From: Saussurea involucrata
Taxonomy: Eukaryota; Streptophyta; Magnoliopsida; Asterales; Asteraceae
DNA: 64,000 bases
Assembly (NCBI GenBank): GCA_033807775.1
Contig: JAWVWS010001017.1
Coordinates: 124,001-188,000 of the forward strand
Direction: 5' to 3'
Numbering within the stretch: position 1 is the first letter of the stretch; every line of letters begins with the position of its first letter. The notes below the pieces were generated by a model that saw only the letters and a program-made list of their open reading frames with translations, was not told the DNA's origin and ran no database searches. The position numbers and the translations under genes are program-made. This document shows, one piece after another, positions 1-11,987 of this stretch.

Positions 1-1
1 G

Positions 2-3000
2 ATTGTCCTGCAGAAGAAGTATGTGCCAATCTGGTATCTAGACTCCGGATGCTCAAGGCACATGACTGGTGACAGAAGTGCACTATCCACGTACAAAGAA
101 ACACAAGATGGTGGATCTGTGACTTTTGGAGACAACAAGAAAGGACACATAAAAGGCTATGGAGTCATAAGGAAAGAAGACGTTTCTGTATACAAAGTTG
201 CATATGTGGATGGCCTTAAGCACAACCTACTCAGTGTAAGTCAACTTTGTGATACAGGATTCAATGTGTTGTTCAAAAGAACTTTCTGCTCTCTACAAAG
301 TGAAGAAACAAGTATGGAACTTCTGCGAGCTGAAAGAATAGGTGATCTATATCTAATGAACTTCAACTCAAAGAACAAGGACAAAGTTTGCCTTGTTGCC
401 TGCAAAAGTGAAGAAGCCTGGTTATGGCACAACAGGTTCTGTCACTTGAATTTTCACACATTGGAAAAACTGGTCAAACTTGATCTAGTTAAAGGTTTGC
501 CAAATGTTAAATTCAACAAGGATCATTTATGTTCTGCCTGTGAGATGGGAAAACTCAAAAGAGCTTCCTACAAAGGCAAAACAGATGTGTCTTGCACCAG
601 GCCTCTGTACATGCTTCATGTCGACCTCTGCGGTCCCATTGCAATACAGAGCCTAGGTGGCAAGAAATATATACTTGTCTTAGTTGATGAGTATTCACGT
701 TTCACATGGGTTGAATTTATCAGAAAGAAATCAGATGTTCCAATTATATTGATAAATCTAATGAAAAGAATCCAAGTTCTTTATGACTGCAAAATACAGA
801 AGTTAAGAAGTGACAACGGCACAGAATTCAAAAACTGTGTCATTGAAACTTATCTTTCAACAGAAGGAATTTCACAGAACTTCTCTGCAGCTCGCACTCC
901 ACAACAGAACGGTGTTGTCGAAAGAAAGAATCGAACACTTGTGGAAGCCGCAAGAACTATGATGTCAGCATGCGGATTATCAATGAACTTTTGGGCAGAA
1001 GCAATTTCTACTGCGTGTTATACTCAAAATCGATCAACCATTGTGAAAAGACACCTCAAGACGCCTTACGAATTGCTTAACAAACGGCGGCCAAACATCA
1101 AATTTTTCCATGTATTCAGATGCAAATGCTTCGTCTTAAACGACAGAGATTCAAGAGGAAAGTTTGATGTGAAAGCAGATGAAGGCAAATTCATTGGATA
1201 CTCTGCCACTTCCAAAGCCTACAGAACATTCCTTACAAAGTCTCACAAGATTGTAGAAAGCATCAATGTTTCTTTTGATGATTCATTCCAAATGACTTCT
1301 GAGCAAATAAGTTCAGAACTCGGAATTAAAGGGAAATTCTCTGACATCTCAAGAACAAAAGAAGATTTGAATCTTCTATTTTTGGAGATGTTCCACAATG
1401 ACATTGATTCTTCTGTCGGAACCATCAGAGTTTCTGAAAAACCATCCTCTGTCGGACAAAATCCTACAGGTATGACTCTAACTGGTCCAAATAATGCTTC
1501 ATCTTCTTCTATAAATACTACAGATGCAATTGCCGAAGCAGAAGAAAGTGCAGAAGATGAAACATCAAGAAAAACGACCACAGAAGCTGCACAAACCACA
1601 GAAGAACCAATTACAGAGGAGATCGAGGACCAAGACTATACATCCTCAGAGGAACAAACTCCACCACCACTCGTACCAATCATTCCACAAACGGTAGAAT
1701 CAACTACCAAGGCACGAAGAACATCAGAGGCTGCACAAGAAGAAACACAAGAAGCCTCTGAAGAAAGCTTTGATGACATTGATGATCATCTTCCACGCAC
1801 AACTCAGTGGACAAAAAGCCATCCTCCAAGCCAAATAATCGGAGAACCTTCTGACTCAGTAAAAACAAGGTCTGCCACTGCTAATTTTTGTTTCTTTACA
1901 AACTTTATTAGTGTTATAGATCCAAAGAAGATTTCTGAAGCCCTAGATGACCCAAACTGGGTAGACGCCATGCAAGAAGAACTTCTGCAATTTGAGCGTA
2001 ACAGAGTATGGACTTTAGTACCTCTGCCAAGAGGGAAACAGGCCATTGGGACTAAATGGGTCTACAGAAACAAGAAGGATGAAGATGGAGTGGTCGTCAG
2101 AAACAAAGCAAGATTAGTAGCAAAAGGATATAGACAAGAAGAAGGCATAGACTACGATGAGACTTTTGCCCCTGTCGCACGTCTCGAAGCAATAAGAATA
2201 TTCTTAGCCTTCGCAGCCCACAGAGGTTTTAAAGTCTATCAGATGGACGTAAAATCAGCTTTTCTAAACGGTGAAATCCAAGAAGAGGTTTACGTAAATC
2301 AGCCACCAGGTTTTGAAAGCTCAAAGTTTCCAAGGCATGTATACTACCTTGAAAAGGCTCTATACGGACTGAAACAGGCTCCAAGAGCATGGTACGAACG
2401 CCTTTCTACCTTCCTTCTAGTCAATGGCTACAACAGAGGTACAACAGATACTACCTTATTCTATAAACGCAAAAATAGTGAGATAATGCTTGTACAAATA
2501 TACGTAGATGACATAATTTTTGGGTCTACAAATTCAGAAGAGTGCAAAACTTTTGAAAAACTCATGCAGAGTGAGTTTGAAATGAGTATGATGGGAGAAT
2601 TAACATTCTTCCTCGGACTTCAAGTCAAACAATCTTCAGAGGGAATTTTTATAAATCAAGCCAAATATGTCTCTGACATACTTTTAAAATATAATCTCTC
2701 TGATACCTCTGCAATGAAGACTCCAATGGCCACTGGAAATAAGTTATTCTTAGATCCAAATGGTATTTCTGTAGAATGTACTCTCTACAGAGGCATGATT
2801 GGATCTCTGTTATACTTAACAGCAAGCAGACCTGACATTATGCATGCCACATGTCTTTGTGCACGTTATCAAGCTAATCCAAAGAAGTCACATTATGATG
2901 TTGTAAAAAGAATCTTTAGATACCTGAAGGGGACCAACAATCTTGGTCTCTGGTATCCACAAAACTCTGGTTTTAGTCTTAAAGCTTATACAGATTCAGA

Positions 3001-3445
3001 CTATGGAGGATGCATGCTCGACAGAAAGAGTACCTCTAGGAGTTGTCAATTTCTAGGTGGTAAACTAGTCAGTTGGACCTCCAAGAAGCAGAATTGTGTC
3101 TCCACATCCACTGCAGAAGCTGAATACGTTGCTGCCGCTAGCTGTTGTTCTCAGGTTCTATGGATGAAGACTCAGCTAAAAGACTACGGCCACATTTTGT
3201 TCAAAATACCCATCTTCTGTGATTCCAAAAGTGCTATTGCTATCTCTGCCAACCCTGTGCAACACTCAAAAACCAAGCATATCGATATAAGGTATCATTT
3301 CTTGAAACATCATGTTGAATACGGTACAATCGAAATGCATTTCGTGCCCACAGAATATCAACTCGCTGACTTATTCACCAAAGCATTAGACGAGAAAAGA
3401 TTCAACTTCTTGGTGGGTAAGTTAGGAATGATTAACATGGTGTGA
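2..3445 (+). CDS. pol: Ty1/copia (SIRE-type) pol polyprotein, 5' end outside window (element A)
   Basis: Polyprotein that processes itself, copies the RNA and integrates the cDNA. The frame is open from the window edge; the GTG at 23 is only the first start-like codon, so the true start lies upstream. Counting from 23: protease DSG at residues 7-9; integrase zinc site H136, H141, C170, C173; integrase catalytic D201, D264, E300 with 35 residues between the last two; a Thr/Glu/Ser-rich linker at about 430-620; copia reverse transcriptase from about 640 with YVDD at 827-830; RNase H with first Asp near 991, the STAEAEY block near 1037 and the KTKHIDIRYHF block near 1090. All catalytic motifs are present and no stop interrupts about 1,148 codons, so this is the best preserved gene in the window. 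Family assignment rests on the downstream env-like ORF and long LTR. Confidence 0.95.
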   Translation: MVLQKKYVPIWYLDSGCSRHMTGDRSALSTYKETQDGGSVTFGDNKKGHIKGYGVIRKEDVSVYKVAYVDGLKHNLLSVSQLCDTGFNVLFKRTFCSLQSEETSMELLRAERIGDLYLMNFNSKNKDKVCLVACKSEEAWLWHNRFCHLNFHTLEKLVKLDLVKGLPNVKFNKDHLCSACEMGKLKRASYKGKTDVSCTRPLYMLHVDLCGPIAIQSLGGKKYILVLVDEYSRFTWVEFIRKKSDVPIILINLMKRIQVLYDCKIQKLRSDNGTEFKNCVIETYLSTEGISQNFSAARTPQQNGVVERKNRTLVEAARTMMSACGLSMNFWAEAISTACYTQNRSTIVKRHLKTPYELLNKRRPNIKFFHVFRCKCFVLNDRDSRGKFDVKADEGKFIGYSATSKAYRTFLTKSHKIVESINVSFDDSFQMTSEQISSELGIKGKFSDISRTKEDLNLLFLEMFHNDIDSSVGTIRVSEKPSSVGQNPTGMTLTGPNNASSSSINTTDAIAEAEESAEDETSRKTTTEAAQTTEEPITEEIEDQDYTSSEEQTPPPLVPIIPQTVESTTKARRTSEAAQEETQEASEESFDDIDDHLPRTTQWTKSHPPSQIIGEPSDSVKTRSATANFCFFTNFISVIDPKKISEALDDPNWVDAMQEELLQFERNRVWTLVPLPRGKQAIGTKWVYRNKKDEDGVVVRNKARLVAKGYRQEEGIDYDETFAPVARLEAIRIFLAFAAHRGFKVYQMDVKSAFLNGEIQEEVYVNQPPGFESSKFPRHVYYLEKALYGLKQAPRAWYERLSTFLLVNGYNRGTTDTTLFYKRKNSEIMLVQIYVDDIIFGSTNSEECKTFEKLMQSEFEMSMMGELTFFLGLQVKQSSEGIFINQAKYVSDILLKYNLSDTSAMKTPMATGNKLFLDPNGISVECTLYRGMIGSLLYLTASRPDIMHATCLCARYQANPKKSHYDVVKRIFRYLKGTNNLGLWYPQNSGFSLKAYTDSDYGGCMLDRKSTSRSCQFLGGKLVSWTSKKQNCVSTSTAEAEYVAAASCCSQVLWMKTQLKDYGHILFKIPIFCDSKSAIAISANPVQHSKTKHIDIRYHFLKHHVEYGTIEMHFVPTEYQLADLFTKALDEKRFNFLVGKLGMINMV

Positions 3446-4868
3446 AAATCCTCTGTAAGTATAGCTTTATCTTCTGTAAATAATAAGTAAATACATTGCT
3501 TAAATTATTGCTTTGATTGATTCTACTTCTGTATGTAAATTCTTAAAACCTTAAATAGTTCTTAAAATCACAGAGCTTCTGTAAGTCAACTCAGAACCTC
3601 TGACGACCCCTACAGAACCTCTGAAAAACATGACCTATGTTCTATGCAAAACTTATCATTCTTTGATCCAAGCATAGGTCAAGGGGGAGCAAAAGGAAAT
3701 TACTTGATCTACAGAGGTGATTAGATCAAGGGGGATCAGAAGGGAACCCTGAAATGATCTAAAGAGATAAAACTTTCAAGGGAAAGCCAAAGAAAAATGT
3801 CGATGACTCCATATCGACAGAAGTCAGATATCACTGCCAAGAAAAGAAGAACCAAAAGGTATGTCTCTCGCACAAAAGGTTTTTGGAAAACAATTTTCTA
3901 GGACAAGAATTGTCAAATATGTCCTAAAAATACTGTGAATAACATTTCAAAAATCAAAAGCTCAAAAAGTTTCACAAAATTCGAATTAGGAGAAATTTAA
4001 GGTCATAGAGCTTCTACTGAGCTCAATAGAGGTTCTGCAACAAATATGCTATGTGATCACAAATTAACCCTCTGTCGATCTTTTGGAATGTTATCTCGGA
4101 AACCGAAAACGCAGACCATGACCTTCTCGAACAAACCGTTTTTTTAACAGTTTTCTCGGACACAAACATTCAAATATGTCCGAAAAAACATCTCTTAAAC
4201 CAAATCAAAAATTGGATGATCAAAAATATTAATAAAATTTTTGTTATGAGATTTTTTCTCTCATAGAGCTTCTGCTGGCCCTCACAGAACTTCTGCAAGT
4301 TCCAACAGAGCCACAAAACCTCTGCGAAGCAAATTTCTTCACAAAAATCCAAATTTATCCTCTCCAATGCCTTTTGGTTAAAGAAGAACCCCACAGAAGT
4401 CATGATAACAATGAGATATATGAAAAAGGGATAAACATCAAAGATTTTCAAGATCACAGAGCCTCTGTAAACTATAGAAGCTCTGTCAATCTGATTACTT
4501 GGGCATCTCTGTAGTAATAACGGTTACTTTTACTGCGAGTGAAACTCATATGGCTAAAATCAACCTCACGCGCCTAGCATTAATGGGCCGCGCACGACGT
4601 CCTGTCATATTCTGACAAGGCCTACGTGTCCCATTTTCATTGGGCGTACATGGAACGTTTTTATTTGGAAAGTTGAACCCGCCGCTCAAACTCGAGTGCG
4701 GATTCCAAACTTTAATCCATTGCCATATATTTTACTCTTTCGAATTCTACCGTTTTACCATCCTATAAAAACAAAGCTTACCCTCTGATAAAACCTTTTA
4801 CAAACTCTCATCTTCTTCTCCGGCGAAACCCTGCAAAAAGCTTGCAAAAATCTTATTCTTAAAATCAA
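3446..4868 (+). other. Pol to env-like spacer of element A
   Basis: About 1.4 kb without a credible ORF. It contains many copies of a quasi-palindromic motif built from CAGAG and CTCTG, for example ACAGAGCTTCTGT at 3570-3582 and ACAGAGCCTCTGT at 4456-4468, plus many CAGAACCTCTG forms. The same spacer type recurs in element B (10973-11987, opposite strand). The last 300 bases change character and look like a promoter (separate entry). Confidence 0.8.
4560..4868 (+). promoter_or_regulatory. Candidate internal promoter before the env-like ORF (element A)
   Basis: A TATAAAA box at 4764-4770 lies about 100 bases before the ATG at 4869, with ACGTGT and GACGTC type ACGT-core elements upstream (4590-4640). 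The block is GC-richer than the spacer before it. The leader between TATA and ATG is CT-rich, as in plant 5' UTRs. Element D has a comparable TATA box upstream of its env-like ORF. No transcript evidence is available from sequence alone. Confidence 0.45.
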
Positions 4869-7800
4869 ATGGCTTCATCTTCTCAAGCTACATCCTCTGA
4901 ACTCTCTCCGGCGAACTCACCGGCACACTCCCCTGCACATTCAGAACATTCTGAAAACCCCAGCCTTGCAAGAAATATTGAACAACAAGATTCCGGGGAC
5001 TCAGCAGACTTTGCTCCGACGACACACTTGCAAAACTTTATAGCAAAGGATCATTTCGAAGCCATTCTTCCTATCAAATCCAACAACTGCTATTTGGTCC
5101 CCTCACCCACTACTTTCGGCAAAGCCCATGCCATACTTCTGAACATCATGGAGAATCATATCCTCTTCCCTCTACTATCAAGAACCCTGAACAAAATTCC
5201 AGTCCGTTATTTGAACCAATTTTGGCAAAACTGCCGATTTGATAAAGACGATTCTCTTATCAAAGGGTACATTTCAAGACCTGATAAATCTGAGCATCTT
5301 GAAATCAAGTTCAACAGAACAATGTTCTCACTTGAATTCAACCTACCAACAAGGGGTCTTCTGGGATTGAAGAGTTATGCAGAGCAACCAACAGACGAAG
5401 AGCTCTGTCGATTCGTGGAAATGCTTGGGTACAACACCCAACTACGGAAGAGAAATGACTTCCGCAGAGGCCGATTACCACCTCTGTGGAACACTTTGTT
5501 CTCTATTCTTAACAGATGCCTGACAGGAAAGATAGGCAGTATTGACCAGAGCTCACATCAAATCTTGAGCATCATGTATGGGGTTTACTATGATCTTCCA
5601 CTAGATTATGCGACCATAATGATGCAAGAGATCATAAACACCATCGACCGAAAGAGCAACTCGAAAAGGGTCAAAGAGAACGATCCCAACTTTCTACCAC
5701 CTCTGCAATTCCAAAGAATATTAGGAGTACTGTTCGAACCTCTGCTGCTAATCCAAAATTGGCCAATGGAAGGGCCAACTCCCAAACAGTTCCCGATGAA
5801 CAAGAATACCCCCACTGATCATGCTGATGGCTACTCACACTGCAGACCTCTGTCAAAGAAGCTTCTGCAATACGCATCGAATAAATCCCTTAAGAAAGAG
5901 TATATACGCGATCATAGAACTCCTAAACCAAGTCCTATGACACCCCCGCGTTTAGGTGTCCCCCTAGGAACAATGATAGCAAAACCTCTTTCCACTCAAG
6001 AAGAAAAGGATCAGAAGTTAGCAAAGCACATGGCTATTCAACTCAGCTTTATAGCCAAACGTGCAGAACTAATGGGAAAGAAGTCTTCATCAAGAACCTC
6101 TGCATCTACTCCAAAAGCTAAGAAGAGGAAAACTGCAGAAGGCACCTCAACAAGCGCTGCAGAAGATCAACCCTCACCTCCTCATGCCACAGAAATTGGC
6201 TCCTCTGCTCCTCCCTCCTACCCAAAAATGAAGAAGAAAAGATCAAAATCAACAGAAGAAGGGGCACCAAATCCTAAGAGGAGGAAAACCAAAAAGAGGC
6301 ATGGTAAATCACTTGCAAAGTTGGTAACCATTGCAGAAGAGGAAACTGCTGAAGAAGAAGTTGCAGAAGAAGAAATGGCTACAGAAAGGTATCAATCACC
6401 CTATCAATCTCCAGATAGATTTGCTCACCAAGGAGACCTGAACGACTTCTTACAGAACCCTGAAATTGCCAACACCCTAAATACAGCAGGGTGGACGGCA
6501 CAACCTCTCGACCACCACTTTCCAGAAGAACAAGATTTCTTCATTTCTGGCATTGACACACATCTGCAAGAAGATGACACAACACCCAGAAATCAACCAG
6601 CCGAAACCCCTGTTATTTTACAAAACCCTTTCATTCAAGGATTGGATGTCCACAGAAGAAGTCCAAACCCAGCTTCAGAAGAAATAGAACAAACTAAAGC
6701 TGAATGGAACAGAGGTGAAATTACAGAGGCTTCTGAGAACATGATGGAAGAAGAGAGAGAAAAAGGGGCCGAAGTTGTACAAAAAGAGGGATTAGCAACA
6801 ACGGAGACAGAAATAGAGATCTTAGAGACAGATTCAGATGAAGAAGAAGCTGTCTGGATACGTAAGGGTCTTTATCATCCTCATGTCATGAGATTATTTA
6901 GATCTCATCAAGTGTATGACCAATTACGACCAGAGCAATGAACTTCCACAGAACTTAGGGAAGAAGCAAGAAAAGATGCCTGGATAAATAGAGGCACACA
7001 ACCAAAACCAACTCCCAGTGCAACCCACATTTCTGACACCGCAGGTCTAGCTGCAGAAGGTGTCATTGAAAAAGAGCAGCACAGCTCGAACCTCACCCAA
7101 ACCATCCAGCTAGAGGTTATTCTTTCAACCTCTGTGCCCACAAAAACCGGGGAAACCATTCCTAGGGAGTCTCCTCAAAGAGACTCACCTATAGTTCGTG
7201 ATCAATTGCCCAAGATCACAGAAGAACGCCCAACAGAGGAATTTGTTTCCTCTGCCACGCACTTATTAAGACCCACACTTCTTTCAGAGAGAAGTAGAGA
7301 GCACAAAGACAAAGAGACTCTAGACAAGTCTCCTAGTCAACAGAAGGATATTCCAATACCCACCTCTGGAGTGGATTTGGACAATGTTCTTCTCAGAACT
7401 TCTGTAGAGATTGAAACTCGTGTTTCTTCTCAAGGATCAGAAGGAAATCCTTCCATTCTCAACGTACAAACAGGAATGAAAGAAGGTATCTCAGGAACAG
7501 GGATTCACTCTGGAGACGAATGTGTTCCTCCAGAGGTTACCACCGGAACACAAGTTACAAGGGATGAGTTCCAAACCCTTGAGACCTATGTGAACCAAAC
7601 CTTGAAAGAGTTGCAAAGCTCTTTCAAAACTTTTGTAGAGACAACATCACTGACACTACTAAACCTGAACACCAAAATGGACAACCTGTCCACAGAGGTG
7701 AAAACTGCCATCTCACAGATGAAGTCTGCTGCTACCCGCATCCACCACTTCTGCCGCAACAACTACTCCTTCTTCGATTGAGAACTCCATCAACAAGTTC

Positions 7801-9942
7801 CTTGATCAATTGAACAAACAGACTTCATTGTCAATGGGTATCACTCCTGCAGATCTACAGAAGGCCCTACAAAAAGTTCAAGAAGAAGCCATGCAAAATA
7901 CCATGCTGATGCAACCCAAAGACTACATGACAAGAGCACAGCTGACAGAGCTTGGGCAGAACGTGATTAATCAAGTGACAGAAGTCATCCTTTCCTTCAC
8001 CACTGCCAATGCTAACTTCGTCAAAGATTTCAGAGCAAGTGTAGGAAGAATGAGATTCAAAACAGAGGCAGAGCTAGCAACTCTTCTTAGCCTCTGTGAT
8101 GATGTCTGCGCGAAACTGATCGCTGCTGGAGCCACAATGCCAAAGAAACCCGATGCTTCCTGCAGAGCAGAGGGTACATCAGACAAGGGTAAGGATGACT
8201 TTGATGACGATGACCATCCTGGTCTATCAGATCATCCTGAGGGGGAGAAAACTACAGAGAAAGCTGCAAGCAGAGGACTTACAGGTCCACCAATAGCCGC
8301 AGAACCTCTGAGTCAAGCACCTCCAGAACAGACCCGACAACAACAAACCCAAAAGACCACAGAGACAACACCCATCTCTGTGGAATCATCTCCTGACAAA
8401 ACCAAAACTCCAGAAGCAGAACAGCAAGCCACAGAGGCAACAACCGCCCCTGAGGTAATCAATTTGGAAGAAACAGATGAATAAACCACAGAGAAAACAC
8501 CCACCTCTGTGGAAACACCCCAAACCATACCCAGAAGAAAGTCGATTGCCACCAAACCAAAAAGAGCAACGACCTCTGCTTCTGACATTCTGAAAAGGAT
8601 GCACACAATAATGAGTGATCGTATGGTGAAGAGGGAAGAAGAAAGGCACAGGTTCACTTTAGTTTTCAGAATGGCAATAAGATTCAATGTCAATATTTCA
8701 TCAATAGAAACTGAGCTCGCAGAAGAAGTCATCAAACAACCTCCAACAGAGGTTGCAGAGCAAGTCAAGCCAACAGAACCATCGCCACAAAAGTCCTCTA
8801 AATCACAATCGTCAAAATCCACAGAGGCAACCTCCATCAAACCAACAGAAGTGCCAACCTCAAAACCCACAGAAGCAACAGGTTCTGCCACGACAATAGC
8901 AAAAGATAAGGGTAAAGGGATACTGACAGAGGAGCCAAAGAAGAAGAAAACATTGCCAAAGCCAACAGAAAAACTAATGAAGAGTGCGTTTGACGCCTTT
9001 CAAACCCCAAAACCCGAAGAAGTTGACTGGGCACATGGATTGAAGCCTCTGTCAGAAATTCCTCTAACTGGTAGAGCTGCAGAAGTTGTTCAACAGATGG
9101 AGAGTCTCAGAAGACAAATTCCACGACCTGGTCCAACACATGAAGAGATGGAAGAAGTGGTATACAAATACCTCTACAAACAATCCTATCAGACAAATCA
9201 TCCAGTAGATCATGTGACAGATCCAAGGATCAGAGAAGAATTTGAGAACATCTTCACAAGAACAAAGCCAAAAACCAAAGCAGATGTCTTCTCAATTCAC
9301 AAAATCAAAAAGGTGATCTTCTGCAGATTCTCCTTCACAAGAACCTATCCAAGGGTCAGGTACAATCTTTACAAAGTCAGAAGAGAGAACAATTCAGAAT
9401 CTACCTTCGCTGATGCTGACTTAAGAAACATCAATCCTTACGATCTACCTGACCTTCTGCAATGGACAAAAGACAACTACAACACAGAGCCTAATACCAG
9501 AGCCTATCAAGTGTTGAGAAAAGCAATGAGGGAAAAGCTTCTGCTATACAGCATGATAGATTTTCAGCTGGGAAAGGATCTTGGTCTCAAACATCTAGAT
9601 CTACGACCACCAGAAGATCGCTGCCCACCAGACGCTGTGCCCAACTCAATCATCAGAGAACCAAGATTTGGGTTAGTATTTCAAAACCCACAACACCAGG
9701 TTAAACTTTTTGTACTCATGGATTGTCAGAAGTACTCAACCAGTACTCTGAGCAAATTCAGAGCAAGCCTTGTAAAATACAGAGGTACAGAGAAAATGGA
9801 TAGAGATGATGCAGATACCTTCATCATAGAAATAGACTCAACAATCCGCCTAAGAGAACTCTGCATCAGATTCTACAAAGAGATCAGAAAAGTCGGCAGA
9901 GACAACAGAAGCTACAACGATTTCAAAGATGCCAAAATCTGA
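4869..9942 (+). pseudogene. SIRE-type env-like / plant-transposon ORF2, three breaks (element A)
   Basis: A second long ORF downstream of pol, the hallmark of the SIRE/Maximus copia lineage, where it is usually called env-like although its function is unproven. It starts at ATG 4869. The N-terminal third (residues about 50-270) is a compact globular region with many Leu, Trp and Tyr. It is followed by a basic, nuclear-localisation-like stretch near residues 450-480, then long Glu/Thr/Pro/Ser-rich sequence. A coiled coil is likely at 7550-7760, and a second more ordered block lies at about 8990-9940. Breaks: TGA at 6939-6941 with the same frame continuing, a frameshift near 7735, and TAA at 8482-8484 with the same frame continuing. 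The unbroken form would be about 1,690 codons. I see no convincing signal peptide or membrane segment, which weakens a true envelope role. Confidence 0.75.
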
Positions 9943-10112
9943 TTCTCAGACCTCCAATCTCTGCAAACAAAGTTTTATCTTTCATTGTACTCAAATGTAA
10001 AATGCCTCTGGCATATTTCTAAATGAAAGAAATTTCGAGGTATTGTTTAACCTCTGTCTTATCTAACTTAGCCAAACTTAACTCAAGTTCAAATTTTTTA
10101 TTTTTCACTACT

Positions 10113-10122
10113 TAGGGGGAGA
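10113..10122 (+). other. Polypurine tract of element A
   Basis: The run TAGGGGGAGA lies immediately before the LTR start TGTTAGC. This is where plus-strand DNA synthesis is primed in plant copia elements, and it fixes the LTR boundary and orientation. Confidence 0.9.
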
Positions 10123-10123
10123 T

Positions 10124-10972
10124 TGTTAGCTTCAATCTTCCTAATCATAGAAGTATTTAGAAGTAGTGAAAAATAGGCTAAGTGAAGAAAGCCTCTTACA
10201 GAGGCTCTGCCGACATTACCGAGAAATCAAGGTCAAGAAGCTACAGAAGCAGCAGAGGCTTCCTACAGAAGCTCTGTCATACGCACAAAGAAGACAAAAG
10301 ACTCGGAATCCAGCGAAGACTGCTCCACAGAGGACCAGACCGCAGAACCTCTGTAACTCATTACAGAGCCTCTGTGGTCCTCACTGAGACTTGAAGATTT
10401 ATAATATCTTGCTACTGTTCCAAGACCTGTTCATCAACTTGCATGGAAAAGTACTGTCAAAACACGTGTCAAGCTCTGAGTGGACTCAATAGGGCATGGT
10501 ACAAAATAGACGTCTGCGCCATTTAATGCATTTACCAATAGTATATCTGCTCCATTAAATGCGTATGGTTCAAACAACTGCTCACACCATCCAGTTTACT
10601 ATTCATGTCGTAAAAGGAACAGTGACATACTTCATAGTCTTCTAAGAGTAGTATAAAAGGAAGTCTCATGTTGAGATCTTCCTAACGACGATTACACAAG
10701 GAATCACTAATACTCTCAAGCTTTATTGTCAAATATCTGAGTGTTATATTCTCACACACACCAACAGTTCTTAATCTGTTCTTCGTGTTGTTATTATATA
10801 TTGAATAACAGTAACGGTTCAAGAAATCCTTTTCATTCTTTACTGTTTTTCTTTATATGTGTGCGTTCTAATATCTATCAAACATATCTGTTAGTTTAAT
10901 ACGCTTCCGCATCAAACTCTAAACTCCACTAATAGATTGTTAATCTTGATTAAGTGTATCTGGGTTCCAACA
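10124..10972 (+). repeat. 3' LTR of element A (849 bp)
   Basis: Begins TGTTAGC directly after the polypurine tract and ends TTCCAACA, giving TGTT/AACA termini. A TATA box (TATAAAAGG) lies at 10652-10660, with the ACACGTGTC ACGT-core element upstream near 10465. The region 10190-10385 is dense in the CAGAG/CTCTG motif, including ACAGAGGCTCTG at 10198-10209 and ACAGAGCCTCTGT at 10363-10375. The first five bases after the LTR, GTACC (10973-10977), are the expected target duplication; its partner lies outside the window. The length matches the 850-bp LTR of element C. Confidence 0.9.
10652..10660 (+). promoter_or_regulatory. TATA box in the 3' LTR of element A
   Basis: TATAAAAGG sits roughly two-thirds into the LTR, which splits it into a U3 of about 560 bases and R plus U5 of about 290 bases. 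Confidence 0.7.
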
Positions 10973-11987
10973 GTACCTTCACAAAGAATGGTTGAAAAAT
11001 CCATGGAGATGATCGATAAATTATTTGTATAGAAACTCCTTTACAGAGGTTTTTGGACCTCTGTCAGAGCCAGCAGAGGTTCTGAGACAAGAAATTTCTT
11101 ATAACTAACAATTTATAAACATTTTTGATCATCCAAGTTTTTGATTGATTTTAACAATGTTTTTAGGACCTATTTGAAAGCTGGTGTCCTAGAAAATTAT
11201 TTTTGAAAAAGGTTTTGTGCAGCAAAAAGTCTTTTAAAACATGTGTTGGTCTACAGAAGTTCTTTCTTGTGGAGAGAACTCTGTAACCAGATACTTCTGT
11301 TGCAGTGTTTGTACGCGATGATTCTTTTTGATTTTTGACACCTAAAAAGATTGACAGAGTTTCCAAGAGTTATTGATTTAAGATCAGAGCTTTTGTCTGC
11401 AGAACCTCTGTTGGACTCAGCAGAGGCTCTGTGACCTTAAATTTTTAATAATGGAAAACTCAACATTCTTTTTGATCAAATTTTATTTGGAATGTGTTTA
11501 ATAATGTTTCTAGAACATATTTAGAAATTTGTGTCTTAGAAAATTATTTTCAAAAAGAATTTGTTCGAGATACTAACCTTTTTGTTCTTCTTTGTCCGGC
11601 AATGTCCTTTTCTTCTGTTGTTGTCATCTCTATAGATTAAGCAAGGTCTCCTTTTTGCTCCCCCTTGATCTAATCAACCTCTGTAGATCAAGATTGTTTT
11701 CCTCTGCTCCCCCTTGACCTAATCAACCTTTGTAGATCAATATTGTTTTCCTCTGCTCCCCCTTGACCTATGCTTGGTTCAAATAATCAGAAGTAAATGT
11801 ATATAACATAGGTCGTGTGACAGAGGTTCTGTAAGAATCGTCAGAGGTTCTGAGGAGACTTACAAAATCTCTGTATTTTTCAGAATTGAGATTTTAGAAT
11901 TTACATAAAAAATAATTTACAAAAACAAACAAAACAAAATCAAAATATACATACTGTATAATATAAAGATAAAGATACTTACAGAGG
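10973..11987 (-). other. 3' spacer of element B, truncated by element A
   Basis: Sequence downstream (on the - strand) of B's RNase H. It repeats the CAGAGGTTCTG / CAGAACCTCTG pattern and the CCCCCTTGA(T/C)CTA blocks seen on the + strand at 3670-3740 of element A. It stops abruptly at the end of A's LTR, so A most likely inserted here and the env-like ORF and 3' LTR of B lie to the left of the window. Confidence 0.7.
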
